A stretch of 10,167 nucleotides of DNA from Pseudomonadota bacterium (GCA_021808875.1 JAKBAU010000114.1:1-10167), one strand, 5' to 3'; numbered from the stretch's first letter, positions 1 to 9,075 are shown. Notes: generated from the letters alone by a model not told the origin. Made by a program: numbers and translations.

Positions 1-126
1 AAGGCGATCATCGACGCGATCGAGACGCTGCTGCGCGAGAGTGGCCCCAAGACCCGGGATATGGGCGGACAGGCCGGGACCGCCGACGTGGGCACTGCGA
101 TCGCCCAGCTTGTGGCGGCGGGTTAG
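1..126 (+). CDS. 3' end of isocitrate/isopropylmalate dehydrogenase family protein (partial)
   Basis: The open frame enters the window in frame 1 and ends at TAG (124-126), leaving 41 codons. The tail has a helix (AIIDAIETLLRE), then a GPKTRDMGG turn, then GTADVGTAIAQLV. In the isocitrate/isopropylmalate/tartrate dehydrogenase family the last helix pair carries this '(K/R)TxDxGG-xA(G/T)T-xx(V/M)xxAI' signature, which is the basis of the call. Members oxidise and decarboxylate a 2-hydroxy acid with NAD(P) in the cytoplasm. The substrate cannot be told from the C-terminus; isocitrate, isopropylmalate and tartrate enzymes all end like this. The gene converges tail to tail with the minus-strand operon and looks like the ordinary chromosomal neighbour at the left edge of the island. 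The frame is intact as far as seen; the start lies outside the window. Confidence 0.7.
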   Translation, partial: KAIIDAIETLLRESGPKTRDMGGQAGTADVGTAIAQLVAAG

Positions 127-133
127 CCGTTGT

Positions 134-162
134 TCCCGGCACCAGTATTCCTGGCGCCGGGA
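134..162. terminator. Strong hairpin after the dehydrogenase gene, possible bidirectional terminator
   Basis: Arms TCCCGGCACCAG (134-145) and CTGGCGCCGGGA (151-162) are complementary over 12 bases around a 5-base loop. The only imperfection is an A-C mismatch on the plus strand, which becomes a G-U wobble in minus-strand RNA. It begins 8 bases after the dehydrogenase stop codon. No T-tract follows on either strand, so a classical intrinsic terminator is not shown. Its position between convergent genes is what suggests termination. Confidence 0.42.
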
Positions 163-352
163 TCGTCCGCCCGGCTGAGCCTTCTCGGCCGCAGGCTAAT
201 CGCCCAAACCGAAACTCAAGCGAAATTGTTGGGTCTACGGAGCATCCCGAGCCGCCAACCCGCCGGCGAGCAGCGGATCGCCGCCGTCGGCGCTTCGAAA
301 GAATAACACATTTCATTACAAGGAATTAGCATACTGAATAGCGGGCCGCCAC

Positions 353-373
353 CGATAGTGATGAGCACTACCG
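353..373 (-). terminator. Weak hairpin downstream of the defence operon, possible terminator
   Basis: Read on the minus strand, CGGTAGTG (373-366), loop CTCAT, then CACTATCG (360-353) form an 8-bp stem with one G-U wobble, 33 bases past the ATPase stop. No U-run follows. The rest of the 127-406 gap is AT-richer around 296-345 and shows no gene, tRNA or clear repeat. Confidence 0.25.
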
Positions 374-406
374 TTTACGCCAAAGCACTATGACGCTGTG
401 GAGGGC

Positions 407-1894
407 TCACTTCTGGCACGCCTTCACAAGCTCCTTAACGGCGTTGATCGCTGCCAACACATCAGCCTTTACAATCGGCTGTGTGGGGTTGTGCGAAAGC
501 GGGTTGAGGATGAGCTTCTTGTATTTCTTCAATCCGTCGAAAGCAGCCTTACGGTCGACGTTGCCATTTGCGTGGGATTCGCCCTTGTTAAGCAAATCCT
601 CGATTTTGATCTTCTGCGGGTCATCCGTGTAACCGAACTGGATGTTGTGTCTGCGGCAGTAGCGGCGCAGCGTCAGCTCACATGCCGTGCGGGCATAGTT
701 CGCTGCGGCGGCCGAATGATTGTCATCGAGGAACCGACCTGCCTGTTTCAGCGTCTCGGCGACCAGATCGTCCTGACTTTCCCAGATCACTGGGCGCAGC
801 AGGCCGTCGGCGTCGAGCTTCTCGTATATCTCGATCGCCTTCCAGGGCTCGCCCAATAGTTGCTCGCGCGCGAGTTCGAACCAGAAGCGGTCGTGGGTAA
901 GCAGAATGATCTGCCAACCCTTGAACAATTCGCCGATCACGTCCAGGACTGGCCGGCGGTGCGAATAGTCAAGGCTGATCAGCAGGTCGTCTAGCACCAG
1001 CAGCTTCAGCGCCTTGTCATTTTCCGGGATGCACGCGAGGCGACCGGCAAGAAAGGTCGCGATCGCCAGCGCAGAGAGACGTGCCTCATTCAAGAAATTG
1101 GGGGGCGCCGGCAGCGCATGATCCCGGAATTTGACGCTTGCGGTCAGCATCGCGTTGTCGAGTTCGCGCTCTTTCTCGTTATAGGTCACGCCGTAGAAGG
1201 TGAAGCCCACCAGTTCGAGTGCATCCGGCTGAAAAACGTCGAGCAGCTTGCGGAGGACAGATTTAGCCTGTGCCTCCAGCGCCGCGAGCGCCTGGTTCAT
1301 CCCTTCGTTGAACTGGTCGCAGGCGTTCTTGACCCTTTCCTTGAAATCCAGCGGACGACGTGTTCCCTTGCTGTAGAGTACACGGCGCTCAAGGGCTGCG
1401 TTCACTTCCGCCCAAAGTTCGCCGACGGTGCGCTTGAGTCCTCCTGCCACTGTCGCCTCGTAATCGGCGAGGAGCTTTTCCACCGCCACGGGGAACAGGT
1501 TCGGGGCGTCGTTCGCCGTCCGGCCCGTGTTCATTTCGATCAGCCGCGTGTGGCTCAGAAAGGCTGACTTTCGCGCCGTATCGAGCACGGTGACGGTCGG
1601 ATGACCCGCCGCCGACCAGTGCAGCTCGGTCTTGTCGGTCAGCGTGGCCTTGACGCTTGGGGCAGTCGGATTGCTGAAGACATTCCCCATCGGCGAAATA
1701 TCCTGCGTCTCCACCGAGAAGAGACCACGCAGCGCCCGGTAGATGGAGGATTTTCCCGATCCGTTTTCTCCCCAGGCCAACAGGTTCTTGCCGTCGAGCA
1801 AGACCGAGGCCGGCGCGAGCGCCGGGAAGGCTCGGAAGTCCGAAATATAAATGGACGCGATCTTCGCCGCGTCTTCTTCCCCCGGCTCCGCCAT
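407..1894 (-). CDS. SMC/RecF-like AAA-type ATPase of the helicase-methylase-ATPase operon
   Basis: A 495-residue cytoplasmic ABC/SMC-type ATPase. Seen: N-terminal strand IASIYISDFRAF (12-23) as in RecF/SMC heads; Walker A GENGSGKSS (42-50); a helical insert with short coiled-coil character (about 140-220); a signature-like stretch NEARLSALAIATFLA (269-283); Walker B LLVLDD (298-303) with D-loop LISLD (305-309); switch histidine in LLTHDR (331-336). The arm is far too short for a true SMC or Rad50, so it resembles the compact 'overcoming lysogenisation defect'/AAA-15/AAA-23 class ATPases of phage defence. After the head, residues about 375-495 form a separate helical domain with an LNPLSH motif (463-468), of unassigned function. 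The start ATG lies one base after the methyltransferase stop (TGA-C-ATG), so translation is probably coupled. It is the last gene of the operon. ATPase identity is secure; its role as sensor or switch of the system is inferred. Confidence 0.93.
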   Translation of the reverse strand: MAEPGEEDAAKIASIYISDFRAFPALAPASVLLDGKNLLAWGENGSGKSSIYRALRGLFSVETQDISPMGNVFSNPTAPSVKATLTDKTELHWSAAGHPTVTVLDTARKSAFLSHTRLIEMNTGRTANDAPNLFPVAVEKLLADYEATVAGGLKRTVGELWAEVNAALERRVLYSKGTRRPLDFKERVKNACDQFNEGMNQALAALEAQAKSVLRKLLDVFQPDALELVGFTFYGVTYNEKERELDNAMLTASVKFRDHALPAPPNFLNEARLSALAIATFLAGRLACIPENDKALKLLVLDDLLISLDYSHRRPVLDVIGELFKGWQIILLTHDRFWFELAREQLLGEPWKAIEIYEKLDADGLLRPVIWESQDDLVAETLKQAGRFLDDNHSAAAANYARTACELTLRRYCRRHNIQFGYTDDPQKIKIEDLLNKGESHANGNVDRKAAFDGLKKYKKLILNPLSHNPTQPIVKADVLAAINAVKELVKACQK

Positions 1895-1895
1895 G

Positions 1896-4800
1896 TCACG
1901 TCCGCCCCTCGATGATTCTCACCGCGTCGATGGATTGCAGGTCGAAGAGGGCGGCGTAGAGAGGGTGTGCTGGGTCGGCGAGGTAGCGGGACCAATCGTC
2001 GGCGGCGCGGGCGAGCGTAGGGCCTTCGAGCGCCGCAAGGTTCATCAGCCCCGCATCGCGCGCGGCGGCGAAGGGGCGCAGATTGCGCGCGTGCAACTCG
2101 TCTGCGAAAAAAAACTCGTAGACGAGAGCGTTGATCAGGGCTTCAAGCCGTGCCCCAACTGCGGGAAGCTCCGCCTCGTGGCAACGTGTTACGGCCTGCG
2201 CCAGTAGCGCCAGCGCGGACCTCTGCTGAGCCGTCGTCACTGGCACTGGCACATTCAGCATCCGGTCTTTGCGGAATTGCGGGCGCCCGCCGTTGAATGG
2301 ATCGCCGTGGCTGGGGAAGCGCATCCGGTAGTAAAAGTCGAGCGGCTTGGAGAGCAGAATCGCGAGAAGCGACCACGGGTCTTCCGGCAGGAGAATGAAG
2401 GCGGTCTTGTTAAAGCAGAAACCATCTTCATCGACGAAGGCGTGCAACTCTGCCGAGGTTTCGTTGTAGGCGATCTTGGTCTGCTTGAATGCGTCCCAAT
2501 AGGCACAGGCGCGAAGCTCCCACCAATACTCCCCCTTATCGGCACGCTTCTTTAGCTCCGTGCGCCAATGGGAAAGATGCCTGAACAAAGCTGGGTGCGC
2601 GCGCGCAAAGATGCGTTCGGCGTCCGCTTCGCCGCGCCCCGACCACGGCCAGCCACCTTTGATGTTGGAGCCCGAGGCTATGGCAATGACATATTGGTCC
2701 GAATAGCCGTGTTCCCAGCGGCCGATCTCGCCACCGTCTATCCACGGTCGGATGAGCGCTTGGTCGGCGCCATCCGCCAGCAGCCGTTGCCGGTCCGCAT
2801 CATCGATAAGGAACGCGCCGTTAAAGCCCGTTTTGATGCCGTAGTAGAATCGGTCGGCGACGATATTGCTGACCTTGGTCGGAACGCGGTCCATGCGATC
2901 CGCAAGCGATCGCAGTTCCGGCGGAGCGAAGCTCCAGCCCGAAGGGTCGAGCTCGCTCGGCCTGATCGAAGGCGCGCTCTCGCGAACGATTTCGCCCAGC
3001 CGGGAAATATCATCGATAGTCTTGATCGTGAGCGCACGAAACGGCTTGTCCGCGCCTGCACCGTCGATACCAATATAGACCGTGCTGTCTACGGCGGCTT
3101 TGAAGACAGGCAGTTCGCCGAAATCGACGATCACCAGCGGCTGAAATTGCTTACTAAGCAATTCCCGGGTGCCCGCACCATAGCCCGCGCGCATGTAGTT
3201 GTTCGAGGTTATGAAGGAGAGAACGCCGCCTTTTACGAGCAGGCTCTCGGTAATCTTGAAGAAATAGGTCAGGATGTCCGAAGAGCCGGCGAAGAATCCC
3301 GGATAGTCGCGCTTGAGCGCGGCCTTGATGTCGGGATCGATCTTGCCAGAACGGATATAGGGCGGGTTCGCCAGCGCGATGTCAAACCAACCGCTGGTAG
3401 CGGAGGGATCAAAGCCGAACATCCATTCCGCATCGAAGAAAGGGGCGAACGCATTGGGATCGAACGGGTCCCACGCTGCAAGCTTCCTGGCGTCGTCACC
3501 GGCGAAGGCATGGTCGCGCATCACCTCGTCGGCGATTTCCGCGCGCAGCAGCTTGATCCTGCGCTGCTCCCGCCGTTTTGCGGTGCTATTGGCGGCGGCA
3601 AAGAAGGCGCGATTTGCTTCGCGCAGCGCCCGCTGCTTCCCGAGCAAGTCCTGGCTGACCAGCCCCGCCTGGCCACGACGGTGCAGCGGCGTCAGCGTAT
3701 TGGCGGCGACAAATTTTGCTTCGAGGTTCGGCAGCGGTGTGATGCCGCGATTGGGACGGCCGGGATTTTCTCTCTGCTCGACCGCCAGGCTAATGAAGCA
3801 ACGGAGCTTGGCGATTTGCACCGCGATCGGCTGAATATCTACGCCGTGCAGACAACGGTCGATCAGGAACAGTTTGCGCGTGTAGTCGGGATAGTGGCCA
3901 CTTTCGAACTTGGTGTCGAATTCGCCAAGCGCTTCCTCGGCCTTCTCGATCTCGGCGGCGCGCTCACCGGCGGCGGGAATGGCCTCGGCCTCGGAGAGCC
4001 GGCGTTCGTAATAGAGACGGTTGCGCGCCTTCCACTTCTCCCCGCCGGGATCCAGCACATCGAGCATGTGAACCAGCTTTTGCAGCAGGCCGAGCGGGAA
4101 GGCGCCCGATCCGACGGCAGGGTCGATGGCTTTGCAACTTTCAATCGCGGCGATCAGCGCGTCCACCTGGGCCGGGCTGAAATTGTGCGACCGGCTGGCG
4201 AAGTTGAGCAGGGCGCGCAGCCGGGTTTCGTCTCCGCCATCGGACTCCAATCCCAATTCGCTCGGCAGTTTCGGCAGCAGCCAGGCAACCAGCGCCTCAT
4301 CGACCATGAAATCGACCACCTCGCGCGGGGTGTAGAAACTGCCGGACTTGTTGCGGGCGGTGGTCTTGGTGTCCTCGTTGTAGGAGGCGAGCAGGTTCTC
4401 GAACACCTTGCCCAGCAACTCGGGATCGAGGGCCGCCTCTTCCTCCAGAGGGGTGTTTTCCTCGACGGTGAATTTGTAACGCTCGAACAGGTCGATCAGG
4501 CCGGGTACGTCGCGCGGCGCCTTGGCTTTCTCGAACCAGCCAGACAGATCGACGCCCTTCGCGCCGCCGAAGAACAGGGCGTTAGGCAAACGCGGCTGCT
4601 TGTCCGGCTGATCGGAAAAACCGTCGATACGCAGGATCAGCCGGTGTCGCTCCCGCTCGGCATCGCCGACGCGCGGATCGTCGCTGGCGACCTCGGTATC
4701 CAGGCATTCGAAGAGCCCGCCGTTGAGAAACGGCACGCTGGCAAAGGCGTCCAATGCTTTGTGCGGCTCGGCGAACAGGGCGGCGTGGCGATAGACGTGG

Positions 4801-5822
4801 TGGCCGAGGTAATCGTTCGATTGCCCAGCATCGTCCTGCCGCCAGCGCCGCTCCGGCATTTCGGTGTTGAGGGTCGCGAAGAACAGGTTCTGGAGGATGG
4901 CGAGGTAGTAGCCTTGGCCGCTGGGCGTCGCCGCCGGCGACTCCTCCAGCAGCTTCGCAAGCGAGGGGCCATCGAACAGCGCTTCGGGGACGAGGCCCTT
5001 CTCCTTGATGAACCAGACGAACATCAGCCGGGTGAGCAGGCGGATCAGTGCGATTTCCTTCGCCCCCGCGCCATTGCCTTGTCCCTTGGAGAAGGCGAGG
5101 GGCGCGCTAGTAGTGGCCCAGGCGAACCAGTCGGCCAATTCCTCATAGAACCGCTTATTGAGTTCGGTGGCCGACAGCGTCTCCAGCCACAGATCGTAGA
5201 GCGCGCGGAAATCCGACGGCGCCTTGCGCCGGGCGAGCGCGGCGAGCGACAGGTCGGCCAGGATTTCTACATGGGCGCGGTGGGGCTTGGCGAGGTTAAT
5301 GTCTTTGATCAGGCTGATCCGCCCGCCGACCACGTCGCGCGCGGCGTCGCGCCGGTTGGCGCGACGGTCGATCACCGTCAGCGTCGCTTGCCCGCCATGG
5401 CGGAACAACACGATCGCGGGCATGGCGAACCCGCGATTGAGGGCACGCACAATCGCCACGAGTTGCCGGCGCGACCAACCGCCGTCGTCGAGGTCGATCG
5501 CGAGGAAAACAAAAGAATCGATCGCGCCGCGCTGAAAAGCCTCGCCGGTCGCCGGATCGCCGCCGCGCGACAGGGCGGGCAGTTCGTCGCCGGTGAGCTG
5601 GAAAAGGAAATGTACCGCACGCCAGCGGCCCGTCTCGAAACGCGCCGCATCCATGCCCAGTGCAGCAAGAAACTGGGCGGGCGCAGCGGGAGTGTCCAGC
5701 GTCTTCGGGCTACGATAGCCCATGACATCGAGCAGCCTCCGACCCGCGCCCGCGAGGTCCGCGCCGGCAAGCCCCGAAACCGCGTCGCGGATCGCAGCGA
5801 GACGTTCTGTGGCGTGGCTCAT
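1896..5822 (-). CDS. Eco57I/type IIG-like N6-adenine DNA methyltransferase, large (1308 aa)
   Basis: Transfers methyl from S-adenosylmethionine to adenine N6 in DNA. Seen: motif X-like FYTPREVVDFMV (496-507); SAM-binding motif I DPAVGSGAF (567-575); motif II region with the acidic residue in HGVDIQPIAVQIAKLR (659-674); catalytic motif IV NPPY (819-822); then a target-recognition-like half with YYGIKTGFNGAFLID (993-1007) and WELRACAYWDAF (1101-1112), in the style of TaqI/Eco57I-type specificity domains. About 490 residues precede the catalytic part. They resemble the N-terminal half of other large Eco57I-family enzymes, but I see no PD-(D/E)xK nuclease triad in them, so a cutting activity is not supported. 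Motif order X-I-IV places it in the gamma class. The ATG overlaps the helicase TGA (ATGA, 5822-5819). Within the operon it most likely marks self DNA. Its composition is like that of its neighbours and the frame is unbroken. Confidence 0.95.
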   Translation of the reverse strand: MSHATERLAAIRDAVSGLAGADLAGAGRRLLDVMGYRSPKTLDTPAAPAQFLAALGMDAARFETGRWRAVHFLFQLTGDELPALSRGGDPATGEAFQRGAIDSFVFLAIDLDDGGWSRRQLVAIVRALNRGFAMPAIVLFRHGGQATLTVIDRRANRRDAARDVVGGRISLIKDINLAKPHRAHVEILADLSLAALARRKAPSDFRALYDLWLETLSATELNKRFYEELADWFAWATTSAPLAFSKGQGNGAGAKEIALIRLLTRLMFVWFIKEKGLVPEALFDGPSLAKLLEESPAATPSGQGYYLAILQNLFFATLNTEMPERRWRQDDAGQSNDYLGHHVYRHAALFAEPHKALDAFASVPFLNGGLFECLDTEVASDDPRVGDAERERHRLILRIDGFSDQPDKQPRLPNALFFGGAKGVDLSGWFEKAKAPRDVPGLIDLFERYKFTVEENTPLEEEAALDPELLGKVFENLLASYNEDTKTTARNKSGSFYTPREVVDFMVDEALVAWLLPKLPSELGLESDGGDETRLRALLNFASRSHNFSPAQVDALIAAIESCKAIDPAVGSGAFPLGLLQKLVHMLDVLDPGGEKWKARNRLYYERRLSEAEAIPAAGERAAEIEKAEEALGEFDTKFESGHYPDYTRKLFLIDRCLHGVDIQPIAVQIAKLRCFISLAVEQRENPGRPNRGITPLPNLEAKFVAANTLTPLHRRGQAGLVSQDLLGKQRALREANRAFFAAANSTAKRREQRRIKLLRAEIADEVMRDHAFAGDDARKLAAWDPFDPNAFAPFFDAEWMFGFDPSATSGWFDIALANPPYIRSGKIDPDIKAALKRDYPGFFAGSSDILTYFFKITESLLVKGGVLSFITSNNYMRAGYGAGTRELLSKQFQPLVIVDFGELPVFKAAVDSTVYIGIDGAGADKPFRALTIKTIDDISRLGEIVRESAPSIRPSELDPSGWSFAPPELRSLADRMDRVPTKVSNIVADRFYYGIKTGFNGAFLIDDADRQRLLADGADQALIRPWIDGGEIGRWEHGYSDQYVIAIASGSNIKGGWPWSGRGEADAERIFARAHPALFRHLSHWRTELKKRADKGEYWWELRACAYWDAFKQTKIAYNETSAELHAFVDEDGFCFNKTAFILLPEDPWSLLAILLSKPLDFYYRMRFPSHGDPFNGGRPQFRKDRMLNVPVPVTTAQQRSALALLAQAVTRCHEAELPAVGARLEALINALVYEFFFADELHARNLRPFAAARDAGLMNLAALEGPTLARAADDWSRYLADPAHPLYAALFDLQSIDAVRIIEGRT

Positions 5823-8800
5823 ACCGCCCCCGCCGCCGGCCTGATGATGAGCCAGGTGATGAGGTCATAGTCCAGGCTGGAGCGCGCCTGCGCTCCCCCG
5901 TCGGGAACCCGGGCGCTGCGCGAGCCTGTCAGCGACGCCAAAGTACGCGTCGCGGCCATCTCGCCAATCGAGGTGACTGCGGCGCGGATCAAACCGTCAT
6001 ACCGCCCCATCATCTCGCCGTGGACCGTCTCGTCGTCGAAGGCATTGCACAGCGCTTCGAAGGGCTCGACATGCCCCAGGCAGAGTGCGCGATACGCTTC
6101 GAGGATCGGCTTTGGTTGACCGAAACCGAGGCGCACCGAACCGTCATCCTTCACATAGACGAGATAGTGGGGATCCAGCGGATTGATCTTCGCCTGCTCC
6201 GGGTTCGGCTCGGGCGGACGGCGGCGAAGGCAGAAGATCACGCCTGAATCAAGGGTGGCGCCCGCGACGCCATTCGGGACAATCGCGTGCAGCCCCAGCG
6301 GCGCGGCGCGCAGGGCCTGCTCGTTCGTGCGCGCGAAGCCGAGCAGGTCCGCTCGGAAGTCGTCGAGCGCGAAATCGGCCAGCGTCACACCTCCACCAGC
6401 TTCTTCGAGGTCGAACACTTCATCCTTTAGACGGAGCAGTTGCTCGTCGCGCCAGCGCGCATCGCCATCGGCCTCGGCGCGCGCATTGAGCAGATCGTCG
6501 TCGCCTGTGGCCGAAAGATCGACCAGTGCCATGCGTGCCTCCACCCGATCTTTGAGGCGCAGATATTTGTTGAGGTCCTCGGTCGGCCAGAAATTGACCA
6601 TGCGGATCTTGGTGTTGCGGCTGCCAATCCGATCGATCCGCCCGAAGCGCTGGATAAGGCGCACCGGGTTCCAGTGAATGTCCACATTCACCAGCAGGTC
6701 GGCATCTTGGAGATTCTGGCCTTCCGAGATGCAGTCGGTGGCGATCAGCAGGTCGATTTCGCCGCCAGTCTCGGCGCCGCGCATCAAGGCCCGGCGTTTG
6801 GCGCGAGGCGCGAAATTGACCAGCACGTCCTGAAAGCGCGCCGGGCCCAAAGTCGCCTTGCAGCCGTCGCCCGTCACCAGTGCCGCTTGCAGCCCGCATT
6901 CGCGCGCAAGGGGACGCAACTCTTCATAGAGATAGCGGGCCGTGTCGGTGAAGGCTGTGAACAGGATGATCTTGCGGTTGGCCTCGCCATCTCGGTTGGT
7001 CGTGGGCTTATCCGCCTTGGCGCGGATGATCTCCTTAAGCCGCGCCAGCTTGGCGTCCCGATCGGGCGTAACATTGCGCGCTTCGGAGGCCAGCGCGGCG
7101 ATCCGGTCGCGATCGCGCGTCAACGCCGCCTTCCACGCCGCCCTATCGATGTGAGCGAGGTTGTATTTCAGCGCGCCGCCGACCTCGAAGGCTTCTTCTA
7201 ATTCGTCATCCAACTCGATCTCATCCGGCGCGGGCGTGCCGATGGCCGCCGTCGCGTCGAAACTGTCGAGATCGCCAAGCCGCTGGTCGATGCGGGCGAT
7301 CATACGATCCATCGTCAGGCGGAAAGAGCTGACGGAGCTTTCCAGCCGCTTGAGGAAGCCGATCTTCATCATCGCGATGAGGTATTTTTCGCGATTTGCC
7401 TGGTCGAAATTCCCACCCTTGTCATAGTGGGTGCGATACTCGGGCAGCACGAAGGTCAACGGGCCGTAGAGTGCTAGCTCTAGCTTGCCGATTGCGGCAT
7501 CTACGTCCTCGAAACCCGGAAAGCCGCCTTGGCTGTCGATGTTGGCGAATATGGACTCGGGTGCGGCACGCTTCGGAAACCCGCCGATCATTTCCATCGA
7601 AGCGGCGTAATGGCGTTCGACGTGTTTGCGCGAACGCGCGATGGTGACGCCGTCGAGCAGACCGAAGAGCGCAGGCGGCAACTTGTTCAGCAACTCGCCG
7701 GCATCACGACCGCCGCTTTTCGCCCAGTCGGCAAAGCGTCGTCGTGCCCCGCCTATCAGTGTGCCCAGGTTGGGTACGCCCAGGTCAATGAATCCATCTC
7801 CCCTGTCGGCAGAAATCAGGTCGAGCTGCGCTTTGAGGTCGCTCAGATCGTTGTTCACAGGCGTAGCCGAAAGCAGCAGAACCTTGGTCGGCAGGCCGGC
7901 CTTGATGACCTCGTCCATTAGCCGCTCGTAGCGGCTGCGGCGCCCGCCAGCGGTCTTGTTACGCGATGCGCTTCGGAAATTATGGGACTCGTCGATAACG
8001 ACGAGATCATAGTTGCCCCATTCTATCCGCGAGAGGTCAATGTCACCGACCTTGCCCTTCTCTCGCGAAAGATCGGTATGAGACAGGACGGTGTAGTCGA
8101 ACCTGTCTTCGCGCAGCGGGTTCATCTCGCTGTTGTTGGTGGCGAGGTAATCTGTCCAGTTCTCGCGCAGCTTCTTTGGGCACAGCACGAGCACGTTCTT
8201 GTTGCGCTTCTCGAACCACTTAATGACCGCCAGAGCGGTGAAGGTTTTGCCCAAACCGACGCTGTCAGCGAGGATGCAGCCGCCATGTTTTCCGATCTTG
8301 CCAAGCACAGCGCGGAGGCCGTCACGCTGGAAATCGAACAACGCGCGCCAGATCGCAGTCTGCTCGAACGCCGTCTGTTGGATCAGCGCATCCTCCGCCG
8401 CCTGGTCGGTCAGGAAGTCGTCGAACAGGTGAAGCAGCGTCTTGAAATAGACGAACTCGGGAGCAGCGTGGGCATAGCTGGCTTGTAGCGCGCGCAGCAC
8501 TTCGTCGCGCACGTCTTCGGTCAGGCCGGTGTCGCTCCATAGCTCGTCGAACCAGGCCAGAAGGTCCTCCCGGTCGCGATCACTATCGACAATCAGATTG
8601 AGTTCGATGTTCGGCGAATCACCCAGTCCGAGCCCGTTGATCGTGAAGTTCGAACTGCCGAGCACGGCGTGTGGACGGCGTCCATCGTCGATATGAATCA
8701 GCTTTCCGTGCAGCAGGCCAGAGCGCTTGACCGACCGTATTTCGACGCGATCCTTGATCCACTGGGCGCAGCGCAACGCTGCCGCGCGCTGCCGGATTTG

Positions 8801-9070
8801 CTCAGTGAGGCGCAGTCCAGACTCATCGAACGAGAAGGCTGGCGGCACGAGGCCAACGTTGTCCGTATCCTTCAGGAACCGCGGCTCGCCGAAGAGGAAG
8901 CGCATGTGGCCGACGCCGTCCAACGTCGTGCGGAGACGATCGTAAGCGAAGGTCGTGAAATAAGCCGAGACAACCGACAGCCGGCTGTCTGGAACCGCGC
9001 GCTCAGTGATGAACTCGTGGACCGCCCCGCGCCTACGATTATCCCTGATGCCCGATCGCCCCGTTCTCAC
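5819..9070 (-). CDS. HKD (phospholipase D-like) nuclease domain fused to SNF2-type helicase (1083 aa)
   Basis: A two-part protein. The N-terminus (about 18-180) is a PLD-like domain with a complete single HKD motif: H121-G-K123, D128, then GSSNF (138-142). One HKD motif per chain usually means a dimeric active site. Next comes an SF2/SNF2 motor: Q-like FQRDGLRAV (247-255); Walker A ADSVGLGKT (268-276); Walker B VVIDESHNF (357-365); motif III LSATPVNND (400-408); a long insert (about 410-690); motif IV ILFTAFTDTARYL (702-714); motif V LLIATDCISEGQNLQ (774-788); motif VI QRFGRIDRIG (807-816). The C-terminal 260 residues are unassigned. It should translocate on double-stranded DNA using ATP, and could cleave DNA through the HKD domain; cleavage is inference. 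The start is GTG at 9070, chosen because AGAGG (9080-9076) lies 5 bases upstream and the following DNRRRG...HEFI stretch resembles the start of related PLD-helicases. It lies 9 bases after the Phd stop and overlaps the methyltransferase by 4. Confidence 0.95.
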   Translation of the reverse strand: MRTGRSGIRDNRRRGAVHEFITERAVPDSRLSVVSAYFTTFAYDRLRTTLDGVGHMRFLFGEPRFLKDTDNVGLVPPAFSFDESGLRLTEQIRQRAAALRCAQWIKDRVEIRSVKRSGLLHGKLIHIDDGRRPHAVLGSSNFTINGLGLGDSPNIELNLIVDSDRDREDLLAWFDELWSDTGLTEDVRDEVLRALQASYAHAAPEFVYFKTLLHLFDDFLTDQAAEDALIQQTAFEQTAIWRALFDFQRDGLRAVLGKIGKHGGCILADSVGLGKTFTALAVIKWFEKRNKNVLVLCPKKLRENWTDYLATNNSEMNPLREDRFDYTVLSHTDLSREKGKVGDIDLSRIEWGNYDLVVIDESHNFRSASRNKTAGGRRSRYERLMDEVIKAGLPTKVLLLSATPVNNDLSDLKAQLDLISADRGDGFIDLGVPNLGTLIGGARRRFADWAKSGGRDAGELLNKLPPALFGLLDGVTIARSRKHVERHYAASMEMIGGFPKRAAPESIFANIDSQGGFPGFEDVDAAIGKLELALYGPLTFVLPEYRTHYDKGGNFDQANREKYLIAMMKIGFLKRLESSVSSFRLTMDRMIARIDQRLGDLDSFDATAAIGTPAPDEIELDDELEEAFEVGGALKYNLAHIDRAAWKAALTRDRDRIAALASEARNVTPDRDAKLARLKEIIRAKADKPTTNRDGEANRKIILFTAFTDTARYLYEELRPLARECGLQAALVTGDGCKATLGPARFQDVLVNFAPRAKRRALMRGAETGGEIDLLIATDCISEGQNLQDADLLVNVDIHWNPVRLIQRFGRIDRIGSRNTKIRMVNFWPTEDLNKYLRLKDRVEARMALVDLSATGDDDLLNARAEADGDARWRDEQLLRLKDEVFDLEEAGGGVTLADFALDDFRADLLGFARTNEQALRAAPLGLHAIVPNGVAGATLDSGVIFCLRRRPPEPNPEQAKINPLDPHYLVYVKDDGSVRLGFGQPKPILEAYRALCLGHVEPFEALCNAFDDETVHGEMMGRYDGLIRAAVTSIGEMAATRTLASLTGSRSARVPDGGAQARSSLDYDLITWLIIRPAAGAV

Positions 9071-9075
9071 GCCAA

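Noticed and set aside
8..316. 102-residue minus-strand frame across the dehydrogenase tail and the gap
   Set aside because: It is Arg-rich, low in structure, and antisense to a recognisable dehydrogenase C-terminus.
2568..5870. Open frame of 1100 codons on the plus strand, opposite the methyltransferase
   Set aside because: It mirrors a high-GC gene with clear methyltransferase motifs. Its translation is Arg/Gly/Asp-rich, without domains, and it has no ribosome binding site of note. It is an antisense shadow.
407..9070. BREX, DISARM or classical type I restriction system
   Set aside because: No PglZ, BrxC, DrmA/DrmB, HsdS or HsdR-type gene is present. Only the methylase and helicase components are shared in general terms.
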